Shown here: positions 46,193 through 54,038 of the stretch, piece after piece
Layout of the letters: each line of letters starts with the position of its first letter
Numbering within the stretch: the stretch's first letter is position 1
Notes under the pieces: generated by a model
Told to the model about the DNA's origin: nothing
Database searches by the model: none
Seen by the model: only the letters and a program-made list of their open reading frames with translations
Program-made: the position numbers and the translations under genes
Assembly: GCA_016793885.1 (NCBI GenBank)
Contig: JAEUHE010000167.1
Location: 33,966-97,965 of the forward strand
Source: Verrucomicrobiales bacterium
Lineage (GTDB): Bacteria > Verrucomicrobiota > Verrucomicrobiia > Limisphaerales > UBA11320
Direction: 5' to 3'
Length of the DNA: 64,000 bases

Positions 46193-47149
46193 ATGTCTCG
46201 ACGCCAGCAAACTCTGATACCGGCCGATGTGGCTGAGCTTGCCAGCAGCCTGGCTCAAGCTCATCAGGACCAGTCTTGGGTGGGCATTCCCAATCTCAAA
46301 CACCTCAACCGGCTACTGGCGCATGTGCCCGAGGACATGACAGTAACCGCTGAGGCGGGAATGACCCTGGCCGACTTGCAGGCCCACCTCGCTCCGCATG
46401 GCCAGTGGGTGCCTATTGACCCCCCTCGGCCGGAATCCCTGACCATCGGCGAACTTCTCGCGTTCGACCGCAGCGGGCCGCGACGCCTGGGCTACGGCGG
46501 CATTCGCGATCACGTAATCGGCATGCGCGTCGCTCTAGCCGATGGACGGGTCGTCAAATCGGGAGGGCAAGTGGTCAAAAACGTCGCCGGATTCGATCTG
46601 CTCAAGTTGTTCATCGGTGATCATGGATCGCTGGGGGTGATCGTGGAAGTCACCTTCAAACTCCTGCCCCGCCCGCGGGCATCGGCCACCTTCGATCGTG
46701 CCTGCTCCAATCTCGAGACCGTCAATGCCGCCCTTGAAGCGCTCTGGCACTCCCCACTCACTCCCGTCGCCACCGATCTCTATCACTTCCGTCCCGATCC
46801 ACTGCTCACTCTCCGTGTGGTTCTGGAAGGGATGCCGGAGGACGTCGCTTGGCAGGACGCGATGATTCGCGACTTGGGATTTCAGCCGGCCGGAGCCGAG
46901 GATCTGGAGAACCGTTTCTGGCAACGGTTCTCCAGCTCGGTGGTTCACTCTCGTTCGGTGCTTCCGTCGCGTCTGACCGAATCCCTGGCTGACTTGATGT
47001 CCGACGACTTCCTGGCTCGCGCAGGAAATGGGCTTATTCTAACGCCCGCCGCACTCCCGTTGATCAGCCGCGGGTCGGCACCCGAGCTGTCACGACGGGT
47101 GAAGGAGGCCTTCGACCCGCACCACCTGTTTCCGGAGCTTCCAGCATGA
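46193..47149 (+). CDS. glcE: Glycolate oxidase, FAD-binding subunit GlcE
   Basis: 318 residues from MSRRQQTLIPADVAEL. A shortened FAD-linked oxidase of the GlcE type: VTAEAGMTLADLQAHLAPHGQ, GDGRVVKSGG-type segment (ADGRVVKSGGQVVKNVAGFDL), and GDHGSLGVIVEVTFKL. It lacks the full C-terminal domain of GlcD, as is usual. It starts 1 bp after glcD and overlaps glcF by 4 bp. Confidence 0.93.
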   Translation: MSRRQQTLIPADVAELASSLAQAHQDQSWVGIPNLKHLNRLLAHVPEDMTVTAEAGMTLADLQAHLAPHGQWVPIDPPRPESLTIGELLAFDRSGPRRLGYGGIRDHVIGMRVALADGRVVKSGGQVVKNVAGFDLLKLFIGDHGSLGVIVEVTFKLLPRPRASATFDRACSNLETVNAALEALWHSPLTPVATDLYHFRPDPLLTLRVVLEGMPEDVAWQDAMIRDLGFQPAGAEDLENRFWQRFSSSVVHSRSVLPSRLTESLADLMSDDFLARAGNGLILTPAALPLISRGSAPELSRRVKEAFDPHHLFPELPA

Positions 47150-48456
47150 GTTTCAACTTTTCCTTACCCGCTTCGCCGAAGTCTCGTTTCCTCGACGACC
47201 AAAAGGCACTGAGCTGCATTCATTGCGGCCTGTGCTTGTCGTCCTGCCCCACCTATCTGGTAACGGGCAATGAGAACGATTCGCCACGGGGCCGGATCTA
47301 TTTGATGCGGGCGCTTCAGGACGGCCGACTGCCCTTGCACGAGGACAGTGTCAGGCACCTCGATTTGTGCCTGGGCTGCCGGGCGTGTGAGGCGGTGTGT
47401 CCTAGCGGTGTGCCATACGGAGAGCTGCTCGAGCACACGCGCGAACACATCGAGAGCCATCACTCCAGGTCCCCATGGCAAACGTTCCTGCGACGGGTTG
47501 CCATCGAGAAGATCTTCCCGTTCCCCGAGCGCATGGAAATCGCGCTGGCGCCCGCGCGGGCGCTTAAGGCGCTCGGCGTCACCGCGTGGCTGCCTCGCCC
47601 GGTCCAGGAGGCCCTGTCACTCATCCCCCGCGAGGTGTCCCGGGCGGACTTGCCGACGACCAGTCCCGCGAGCCATCCGCCACTCGCGCGCGGCCGGGTG
47701 GGGTTTATCAATGGCTGCGTGATGTCCGTGATGTTCGGTCAAACCCATCGAAACAGTGTTCGCTTGTTGAACCAGCTCGGATACGAGGTCGTCACGCCGC
47801 CGGACCAGCCGTGCTGTGGAGCGCTGTTTGCTCACGGCGGCAACCTGACCGCAGCTCGCGATCTCGCGCGCAAGACCATCGAGATCTTCGAGCGCCAGGA
47901 CTGCGATCTGGTTGTCATCAACGCGGCCGGATGTGGCTCCACGCTCAAGGAGTATGGGCATCTGCTGTCGGCGGATGCGGCCTGGGCTGAACGAGGCCGA
48001 CGGTTCAGCGCCAAAGTCAAAGATTTGAGCGAGGTCTTGGTCTCAGGGCTGCCAACCGGTCCCGTCCCCGTCAGGAACAGCGAGTCTATCGGCGCCTTGC
48101 GAGTAACCTGCCACGACGCTTGCCATTTGGCCCACGCCCAACGGATCACCGCCCCTCCGCGTCGCTTGGTGCAATCGGTGGCCGGCGCCAACTACGTCGA
48201 ATTGCCCGAGGCAGATGTATGCTGCGGGAGCGCCGGCAGCTACAATCTCACCGAGCCCGGGATGGCCGGCCGGCTTCAAGATCGAAAAATCCAAAACATT
48301 CTCAACTCGAAAGCCGATATCGTCGTCACCACCAACCCCGGCTGCTTGCTGCAAATGCAGGCGGGCCTGGCCAAAGCAGGCGCCGACCGCATTCGCGCCC
48401 TGCACCTAGCCGACTTTTTGGTGGAATTCGGCGGCGCAGGTTGTGAGTCTCCATGA
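47146..48456 (+). CDS. glcF: Glycolate oxidase, iron-sulfur subunit GlcF
   Basis: 436 residues. Two 4Fe-4S ferredoxin motifs are near the N-terminus: CIHCGLCLSSCP and CLGCRACEAVCP. Two CCG-type domains follow (QPCCGALFAHGG and DVCCGSAGSYNL), as in GlcF and other heterodisulfide-reductase-like subunits. It passes electrons from the flavin subunits to the quinone pool. It is the last gene of glcDEF; the downstream esterase starts 70 bp later and may be separate. Confidence 0.95.
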   Translation: MSFNFSLPASPKSRFLDDQKALSCIHCGLCLSSCPTYLVTGNENDSPRGRIYLMRALQDGRLPLHEDSVRHLDLCLGCRACEAVCPSGVPYGELLEHTREHIESHHSRSPWQTFLRRVAIEKIFPFPERMEIALAPARALKALGVTAWLPRPVQEALSLIPREVSRADLPTTSPASHPPLARGRVGFINGCVMSVMFGQTHRNSVRLLNQLGYEVVTPPDQPCCGALFAHGGNLTAARDLARKTIEIFERQDCDLVVINAAGCGSTLKEYGHLLSADAAWAERGRRFSAKVKDLSEVLVSGLPTGPVPVRNSESIGALRVTCHDACHLAHAQRITAPPRRLVQSVAGANYVELPEADVCCGSAGSYNLTEPGMAGRLQDRKIQNILNSKADIVVTTNPGCLLQMQAGLAKAGADRIRALHLADFLVEFGGAGCESP

Positions 48457-48526
48457 CTGTTGCCAGGAGCAGGATCCCCGCTACTTCTCGCTTGTGTCCC
48501 GAAACAGAATCCACAAACACTGCCCG

Positions 48527-49594
48527 ATGATCACTTACTGGTTGCGAAGCATCGTCGCCGCAGCACTTTGTCTCGGCGTCAACGTCACCATCCTCTCATC
48601 AACCGCACTGGGCGCCAACTCCTACGCCGAGAATCCAGGGGCAGCCGGCAACGGCGCCTTCACCATCGGCCCTGACTACACCATCGACCCAGACCTGGTA
48701 GACCAAGGCAATCCCAAAGGCAAAGCCTTCGAGTTCACCCTGCGATTGGCTGACAGCAAAATCTTCCGCGGGGACGACGCCACGCTGGAGCCGGCTCAAA
48801 AAGCAGTCCGGACGGAACGTAAAATCTTCGTTTATATCCCCGCCGCCTACCGAGACGGCAGCAAGGCCGCGGTGCTCGTGACGCACGACGGGCCCAGCCA
48901 GCTGAACCTGGTTCGCAACGCCCTGGACAACCTCACGGTCTCCAAGAACCCGGACCGAAAACTCCCAGCCTTCCTGGTCATCGCGGTCGAGAATGGTGGG
49001 AACGATGGTAAGAACAGTGAACGGGGTCTCGAGTATGACACGATGTCCGATCGGTTCGCCCGCTTTATCAACGACGAAGTGTTCCCGGCGGTGCTGGGCA
49101 ACGCGGCGATCAAGGCCGCCTATCCAGGTCTTGCGATCACCGACAACCCGTGGGGTCGGGCCACCATGGGTTGCAGTTCGGGAGGGGCCGCGGCGTTGAC
49201 CATGGGATGGTTTCGTCCGGACCTATTCCGTCGGATCATTGCCTATTCAGGCACCTTCGTGGACCAGCAGGATGACGACGCTCCGGAAGAAGCTAAATAC
49301 CCCTATGGTGCCTGGGAGTATCACTCCAGCCTGAAGCTCATCCTCAACAGTGAGAAGAAGCCGCTTCGCATTTTTACGCACGTCTCGGAAAATGACCTAC
49401 GGGCCAAGGACCCGGAATCGACCCAACACAATTGGGTGATGGCTGGCGAACGTACTCAGTCCGCCCTTCAAGCGAAGGGCTACGCGCATCGTTACGTGTT
49501 CTCACGCGCCACTGGCCATTGCGATCGCAAAGTCTTCGAGCAAACGCTGGCGGATACCCTGGTCTGGATCTGGAGAGGTTACCGTCAGGAGTAA
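48527..49594 (+). CDS. Secreted esterase of the enterochelin-esterase/esterase D type
   Basis: 355 residues from MITYWLRSIVAAALCLG with a signal peptide ending near ALGAN (about residue 31); the longer frame from 48443 overlaps glcF. It is an alpha/beta hydrolase: VYIPAAYRDGSKAAVLVTHDG, nucleophile elbow GCSSGG with Ser217, a likely acid in SENDLRAKD and catalytic His in RATGHCDR. Family members cleave siderophore esters or acetyl/feruloyl esters of polysaccharides. No siderophore genes are near, so a polysaccharide esterase is equally plausible. A 14-bp palindrome (GGAGTAATTACTCC, 49588-49601) spans its stop codon. Confidence 0.85.
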   Translation: MITYWLRSIVAAALCLGVNVTILSSTALGANSYAENPGAAGNGAFTIGPDYTIDPDLVDQGNPKGKAFEFTLRLADSKIFRGDDATLEPAQKAVRTERKIFVYIPAAYRDGSKAAVLVTHDGPSQLNLVRNALDNLTVSKNPDRKLPAFLVIAVENGGNDGKNSERGLEYDTMSDRFARFINDEVFPAVLGNAAIKAAYPGLAITDNPWGRATMGCSSGGAAALTMGWFRPDLFRRIIAYSGTFVDQQDDDAPEEAKYPYGAWEYHSSLKLILNSEKKPLRIFTHVSENDLRAKDPESTQHNWVMAGERTQSALQAKGYAHRYVFSRATGHCDRKVFEQTLADTLVWIWRGYRQE

Positions 49595-49653
49595 TTACTC
49601 CAGCGAAATAGCTTGCTGCCCCTTCCGATGCGCGGGTAGTGTCGCTTCAGCGT

Positions 49654-49730
49654 CGGAGCGTAGCTCAGCCTGGTAGAGCACTTGGTTTGGGACCAAGACG
49701 TCGCAGGTTCAAATCCTGTCGCTCCGACCA
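49654..49730 (+). tRNA. tRNA-Pro (anticodon UGG)
   Basis: 77 nt that fold as a complete cloverleaf: acceptor CGGAGCG pairing with CGCTCCG, D-arm TAGCTCAGCCTGGTAGAGCA, anticodon stem CTTGG/CCAAG with loop TTTGGGA (anticodon UGG), T-arm with GGTTCAAATCC, and discriminator A followed by an encoded CCA. A weak promoter-like pair (TTGCTG at 49613 and TAGTGT at 49637, 18 bp apart) lies just upstream. Confidence 0.97.
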
Positions 49731-50020
49731 TTCTCCCTTCCCTTCCCTGATCTCGCGGTATTAACCAGCCCCGTTCGCTAAAGCAGAACCGCTTCGCCTG
49801 GAGTTCGCAGCTCGCACGGATGGGCAAAGATCTCAGGGAACTGTCTCATCACTCTGAGAACGAGTGCGATCTCCCATTACCTAGCCTCAGAACCCCTCTC
49901 CTGGATCCGTGTCCTCCATAAAATCGGTGGGTGAGTCCGTTCCCCCTGCTAGCTTTAGTCCCTTTGGTCGGCCAGGGCCCATAGAGATTCCGCAAGCCGA
50001 CGGAAGAGATCGTATGCGGT
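49731..50020. other. Intergenic stretch after the tRNA, nothing recognised
   Basis: About 290 bp between the tRNA and the rpsT terminator. No reading frame with coding character, no further tRNA and no convincing structured RNA was seen on either strand. Confidence 0.4.
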
Positions 50021-50058
50021 ACAAACAAAAACCGGCGTCCTGATCAAAAGACGCCGGT
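50021..50058 (-). terminator. Intrinsic terminator of rpsT
   Basis: Read on the minus strand, a perfect 9-bp stem (ACCGGCGTC pairing with GACGCCGGT, 50031-50039 and 50050-50058) is followed by TTTTGTTTGT (50021-50030). It begins 20 bp after the rpsT stop. This is a textbook rho-independent terminator. Confidence 0.9.
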
Positions 50059-50077
50059 GGCTATTGGAAAGTCAGAA

Positions 50078-50341
50078 CTACTTGAGCTTCTTGACGCTCA
50101 GTGCCAGACGGGATTTTTTCCGGTCGGCCTTACCCCAATGAACGACTCCATTCTTGGCCGCCTTATCGAACGCGGAGGCCACTTCGCTCAACGCCTTCAC
50201 GGCTTCCTCTTTCTTGCCTGTCTTGAGGGCGTCGTTCAAACGACGTTCCAGGGTCTTCAAACGGCTCTTCGAGCGGCGGTTAGTGGAGGCGCGACGAGCG
50301 CTGTTACGCACGCGGCGTTCGGCTGATTTCGTATTCGGCAT
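50078..50341 (-). CDS. rpsT: Small ribosomal subunit protein bS20
   Basis: 87 residues, the normal length. Lys/Arg-rich with the family pattern MPNTKSAERRVRNSARR at the N-terminus and VHWGKADRKKSRLA near the C-terminus. It binds 16S rRNA early in 30S assembly. It is monocistronic, with a promoter and an intrinsic terminator both visible in the sequence. Confidence 0.97.
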   Translation of the reverse strand: MPNTKSAERRVRNSARRASTNRRSKSRLKTLERRLNDALKTGKKEEAVKALSEVASAFDKAAKNGVVHWGKADRKKSRLALSVKKLK

Positions 50342-50378
50342 AGCTATTTATCAATCACGACTCTTGTAAGAGGGCGCA

Positions 50379-50406
50379 TTTGTATCGGATTTCACGGAGT
50401 TGTCAA
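50379..50406 (-). promoter_or_regulatory. Sigma-70-type promoter of rpsT
   Basis: On the minus strand, a consensus -35 TTGACA (50401-50406) is followed by 16 bp and TACAAA (50379-50384, 4 of 6 to TATAAT), ending 37 bp upstream of the rpsT ATG. This is the best promoter match noticed in the window. Confidence 0.7.
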
Positions 50407-50525
50407 CGATCTGAATCGCGAATTTCACCGGTTTTGGCAGCCCAGCTCCATGAAATCCGTTGAACAAGCCCAATGTCTCTGCTATTCAGAACTTCAGAAT
50501 CAACAACCCTCAAGAAGTAAACCAT

Positions 50526-53500
50526 ATGCCCATTCATCCGTTTGCCACCCGCTGGCGAGGTCGTGCTCTCGCTTTCGGTCTGAGCCTAATCTCTTCGTCC
50601 GCTCTGCTTGCCCAGGATTCCGAGCCGCCTGTCGTCGAAAAAGCTCAACGACTGGGCTTCCCCAACAGCATCACGGTCACCTTCAACGAACCCGTCACCC
50701 CAGCCTCGGCCGGGAACAAGGCCGGCTACACCCTGGATAACGGTGCCGCCGTCCAAACGGTGACGGTGCTGGCTCCCAATTCCGTGCGTTTGACCACCAC
50801 CGGACTTGCCGAGGACTCCGTGTACACTCTCACGGTCAACGGCCTCGTGGATCTCGCCACGCCTCCCAACACCCAAGCTGCAGCTCAAAGCTTGCTCGTG
50901 AACAATGCCCAGGGGTCGATCTCCCTGCGCACCTACACCGGACTGTTTGGGGGTAGTATCGAGTCTCTGGTCGCGGATCCCAAATTTCCGGACAGCCCCG
51001 ACCTGGTCAGCTATGCGACCACCATGGAGAACTCCGAGAACACCGCGATCGTCGGCTACCAAATGGCCGGGTATCTGCATCCTCAGCAAAGCGGCATTTA
51101 TGTCTTTTACATCTCCGGGAACAACACCACCACCCGGCTGCTTTTAAGCTCCGATGCCGATCCCAATAACAAGATTGAGCTGATTTTGGGAGGAACCACC
51201 GGAGTGCAGAATTTCAGCGCGCCCTCCACGGAAGTTCTCCTCGAGGCCGGCCAAAAGTACTACATTGAGGCTCTCGCCAAGCGCGTGTGGGGCGGCGGAT
51301 CCTTCCACGTGGGCTGGCAGTATGAGACCTGGGCAGAACCGCAGCTGATCACCGGGGAACACCTGTCGTCACTCGCCCCATCGGGCCCCGTCAGCATCCC
51401 GACCCCTCCCTCGGCCACGACCACTTCAGTCGGCGGCACGGTTGAGTTGACCGTCGGCGCTGCTGGCACGCCTCCCTACACCTATCAATGGCGGAAGAAT
51501 GGCGGAGCCATCTCAGGCGCAACCGCGGCAAGCTATCGCATCGCCTTCGCGTCGGTGGAAGACGCCGGGGACTACACGGTCGAGGTCAAGAACGCCTTCA
51601 GCTCAGCCATCTCCGCCCCCGCTAAAATGACCGTCCAAGGTGGAAGTGGTGTGGCCGGCCCTCACCTGGTCTCGGCTGGCAGCTTCGCCGGCGGGCCGAT
51701 CGGTGTTCAATTCGACACGACCCTGGACTCCGCCAGCGCCGCTGATCTCGCCAACTACCGTGTCTTCGCCAACGGCAAGGCCTACCCCATCACCAAGGCT
51801 ACAGTCCGAGCCGATGGCCGATCGGTGCTCCTGGAATTCGTCGGAAACGACCTGCCAGATCCTTTCACCGTAAAAATCGAAGGGGTCAAGAACAGCCAAG
51901 GGGTCGCCATGGGCGAGGCCGGGTTGATCCTGGGAAGCCGGCTCGACCTCACACTCGAGGACATCGGCGGTCCCATCGAGTCGGGCAGCGCCGTCAGCAC
52001 CAAGGGCGGCAGCGTGGAGGTGATTGCCGGAGGCCTGCGCACCTGGGACAACACCGACTCTTTCAACTTCATCTATACCGAGCGCACCGGCAACTTCGAC
52101 GTCAGTGTCCGGGTGGATAGCGTCGAGCAACTCGGGGCGAAGGGCGGCGATCCGAAGGCAGCCCTCATGGCCCGTGCCGACACCACTCCCGGCAGTCAGA
52201 ACGTCTCCCTGAACGTGGTTGCGACCCGTGGCTATATCGAATATCTCAATCGACCAAATGCCAACGGCGGAACCACCGAGTTCAACCCGAGCACCAGCCC
52301 CGGATTGACCTTCCCCCAATGGATCCGCCTGCAGCGCGATGGCGATGTCTTCCGAAGCTTCCGTTCCGCGAACGGCAAAGACTGGACCGTGATCAGCGAA
52401 GGCACGGTCGTCATGCCGGAGGCTATCCTGGTCGGCTTGAACACCAACCCCGACATCAATGAAGCCGGCGCCCGCCTCAAAGTGCAGTATTCCAATCTGT
52501 CTCTCGCCCCCGCTGATCAAGGTTTCCAATGGACGGACATCGGCGACCCCGCGCCCATCACAGCGGGTAAAGTGAGTTTCGGAACCGAACCAGGCGAAGT
52601 AGAAGTGGAAGCCGGCGGCCTCCGCACCTGGGATAACACGGATTCCTTCAACTTCGTCTACAAGGAATACACTGGCGACTTCGATGTGAAAGTCCGGGTG
52701 AACAGCGTCACTCAAAATGGCACTCCCGGCGGAGACCCCAAGGCGGCGCTGATGGCTCGGGCAGATCTGACTCCGGGCAGTCCCAACGTCTCGCTCAACG
52801 TGGTCGCCACCCGTGGCTACATCGAGTATCTGTACCGTCCCAACGCCAATAGCGGGACGACCGAGTTCAGTCCCAGCACCAGCCCGGGCCTGACGTTCCC
52901 TCAATGGATCCGGCTGCGCCGCAGTGGGAATAAGTTCATCAGCTACCGTTCTACGGACAGCCGGAACTGGAGCAAGGTCAGCGAAGGTGAAGTCGGCCTG
53001 CCCGAAACGGTGCTGGTCGGGCTCAATACCAACTCTGACATCGACAAGGAAGGCTCCAGCCTTTCAGTGAGCTACAGTGGGCTGGGCAATGTCTCTTCCA
53101 AGATCACCCTGGCTGACCAAGGACTAGCCGCCGCGGACATCGGCGGGCCGATTGAGGCGGGCTATGTCACCACTCCCGACGGCTGCGGCGATATTGATGT
53201 CGTCGCGGGCGGATTGCGCACTTGGGACAACTCCGACTCCTTCACCTTCGTCTACGAGCCCAAACAGGGCGATTTCGACGTTCGAGTCCGCGTCGACAAA
53301 GTCGAGCAACTCGGAGCGCCCGGAGGCGATCCCAAGGCTGCCCTCATGGCCCGGGAGAACATCGAGCCTGGAAGCCCCAACGTCTCGCTGAACGTGGTCG
53401 CCACCCGCGGCTACATCGAATACCTCTATCGTCCGACTCAGAACGGAGGCACGACCGAATTCAACCCGAGCACCAGCCCGGGCCTCACCTTCCCTCAGTG

Positions 53501-53912
53501 GATCCGCCTCAAGCGCGAGGCGAACACCTTCACGAGCTTCCGCTCGACAGACGGCTTCACCTGGACCCAGATCAGTTCAGGCGAAGTCTCGATGGCCGAC
53601 GAAATTTTGGTGGGATTGAACACCAATGCGGATCGCGACGAAGCCGGGTCCTTGCTGTCGGTGCAGTATCGGGATTACGGCCCGGTGCCCGCCCAACGCC
53701 CCGCTCCGTCTTTGAGCGCGGTTCGAGGCCCCGCTGGCTTCGTCCTGTCCTGGCCGGAGGCCGATACGGGCTTTGTGCTGGAAGGTAAAGGCTCCATTAC
53801 GGATCCGATCTGGAACACCGTTCCGGGCGCGCCCGCCGTGGTCAACGGACGCTACACCGTCACAATCCCAAACACGGCTCCCGCCGCCTACTTCCGCCTG
53901 CGCCAGCCGTAA
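50526..53912 (+). CDS. Large secreted multidomain protein with PA14 and three tandem repeat domains
   Basis: 1128 residues from MPIHPFATRWRGRALAFG with a signal peptide ending at LLAQD (about residue 30); a TTG at 50460 is rejected. Domains in order: a Big_5-type Ig-like domain (about 35-125), a PA14-like carbohydrate-binding region (about 130-280), an Ig-like domain (YQWRKNGGAISG, about 300-370), a second Big_5-like domain (about 375-475), three near-identical ~195-residue beta domains (about 479-1050; GGLRTWDN, VVATRGYIEYL, TSPGLTFPQWIRL, ILVGLNTN), and a C-terminal fibronectin-like tail. The repeats resemble DUF1349/concanavalin-like lectin folds. It is probably an adhesin or glycan-binding surface protein. 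A strong terminator follows at 53949. Confidence 0.85.
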   Translation: MPIHPFATRWRGRALAFGLSLISSSALLAQDSEPPVVEKAQRLGFPNSITVTFNEPVTPASAGNKAGYTLDNGAAVQTVTVLAPNSVRLTTTGLAEDSVYTLTVNGLVDLATPPNTQAAAQSLLVNNAQGSISLRTYTGLFGGSIESLVADPKFPDSPDLVSYATTMENSENTAIVGYQMAGYLHPQQSGIYVFYISGNNTTTRLLLSSDADPNNKIELILGGTTGVQNFSAPSTEVLLEAGQKYYIEALAKRVWGGGSFHVGWQYETWAEPQLITGEHLSSLAPSGPVSIPTPPSATTTSVGGTVELTVGAAGTPPYTYQWRKNGGAISGATAASYRIAFASVEDAGDYTVEVKNAFSSAISAPAKMTVQGGSGVAGPHLVSAGSFAGGPIGVQFDTTLDSASAADLANYRVFANGKAYPITKATVRADGRSVLLEFVGNDLPDPFTVKIEGVKNSQGVAMGEAGLILGSRLDLTLEDIGGPIESGSAVSTKGGSVEVIAGGLRTWDNTDSFNFIYTERTGNFDVSVRVDSVEQLGAKGGDPKAALMARADTTPGSQNVSLNVVATRGYIEYLNRPNANGGTTEFNPSTSPGLTFPQWIRLQRDGDVFRSFRSANGKDWTVISEGTVVMPEAILVGLNTNPDINEAGARLKVQYSNLSLAPADQGFQWTDIGDPAPITAGKVSFGTEPGEVEVEAGGLRTWDNTDSFNFVYKEYTGDFDVKVRVNSVTQNGTPGGDPKAALMARADLTPGSPNVSLNVVATRGYIEYLYRPNANSGTTEFSPSTSPGLTFPQWIRLRRSGNKFISYRSTDSRNWSKVSEGEVGLPETVLVGLNTNSDIDKEGSSLSVSYSGLGNVSSKITLADQGLAAADIGGPIEAGYVTTPDGCGDIDVVAGGLRTWDNSDSFTFVYEPKQGDFDVRVRVDKVEQLGAPGGDPKAALMARENIEPGSPNVSLNVVATRGYIEYLYRPTQNGGTTEFNPSTSPGLTFPQWIRLKREANTFTSFRSTDGFTWTQISSGEVSMADEILVGLNTNADRDEAGSLLSVQYRDYGPVPAQRPAPSLSAVRGPAGFVLSWPEADTGFVLEGKGSITDPIWNTVPGAPAVVNGRYTVTIPNTAPAAYFRLRQP
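51960..53687 (+). repeat. Three tandem ~590-bp repeats inside the PA14/lectin-like gene
   Basis: Units begin at about 51960, 52536 and 53136, each opening with a codon run for DIGxP. They are 576 and 600 bp apart, and each carries the same ordered motifs (GGLRTWDN, GGDPKAALMAR, NVSLNVVATRGYIEYL, TSPGLTFPQWIR). Similarity is clear at DNA as well as protein level, with third-position differences, so the duplications are not brand new. Confidence 0.85.
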
Positions 53913-53948
53913 ACGCAGCACGCGGGTTAATCCAATATCTGTTCTCGA

Positions 53949-53979
53949 GGGCACAGACGAACCGTCTGTGCCCTTTTTT
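53949..53979 (+). terminator. Intrinsic terminator of the repeat-domain protein gene
   Basis: A perfect 11-bp stem (GGGCACAGACG with CGTCTGTGCCC) closes a 3-nt loop and is followed by six T residues (53974-53979). It lies 36 bp after the stop at 53912 and before the next start at 54039. Confidence 0.93.
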
Positions 53980-54038
53980 ATGGTGTGCAGCCCCGCCCGT
54001 GCCGGTTAGGTTGGTGGCAGCGCGATCTCGCGATTTAC

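Noticed and set aside
49588..49601. GGAGTAATTACTCC palindrome as a terminator of the esterase gene
   Set aside because: It spans the stop codon, its stem is AT-rich in the centre with no loop, and no T-tract follows.
51603..52904. 433-codon minus-strand frame with internal repeats
   Set aside because: Its repeats are only the complement of the tandem lectin-like domains of the 50526-53912 gene, which has a signal peptide and coherent domains.
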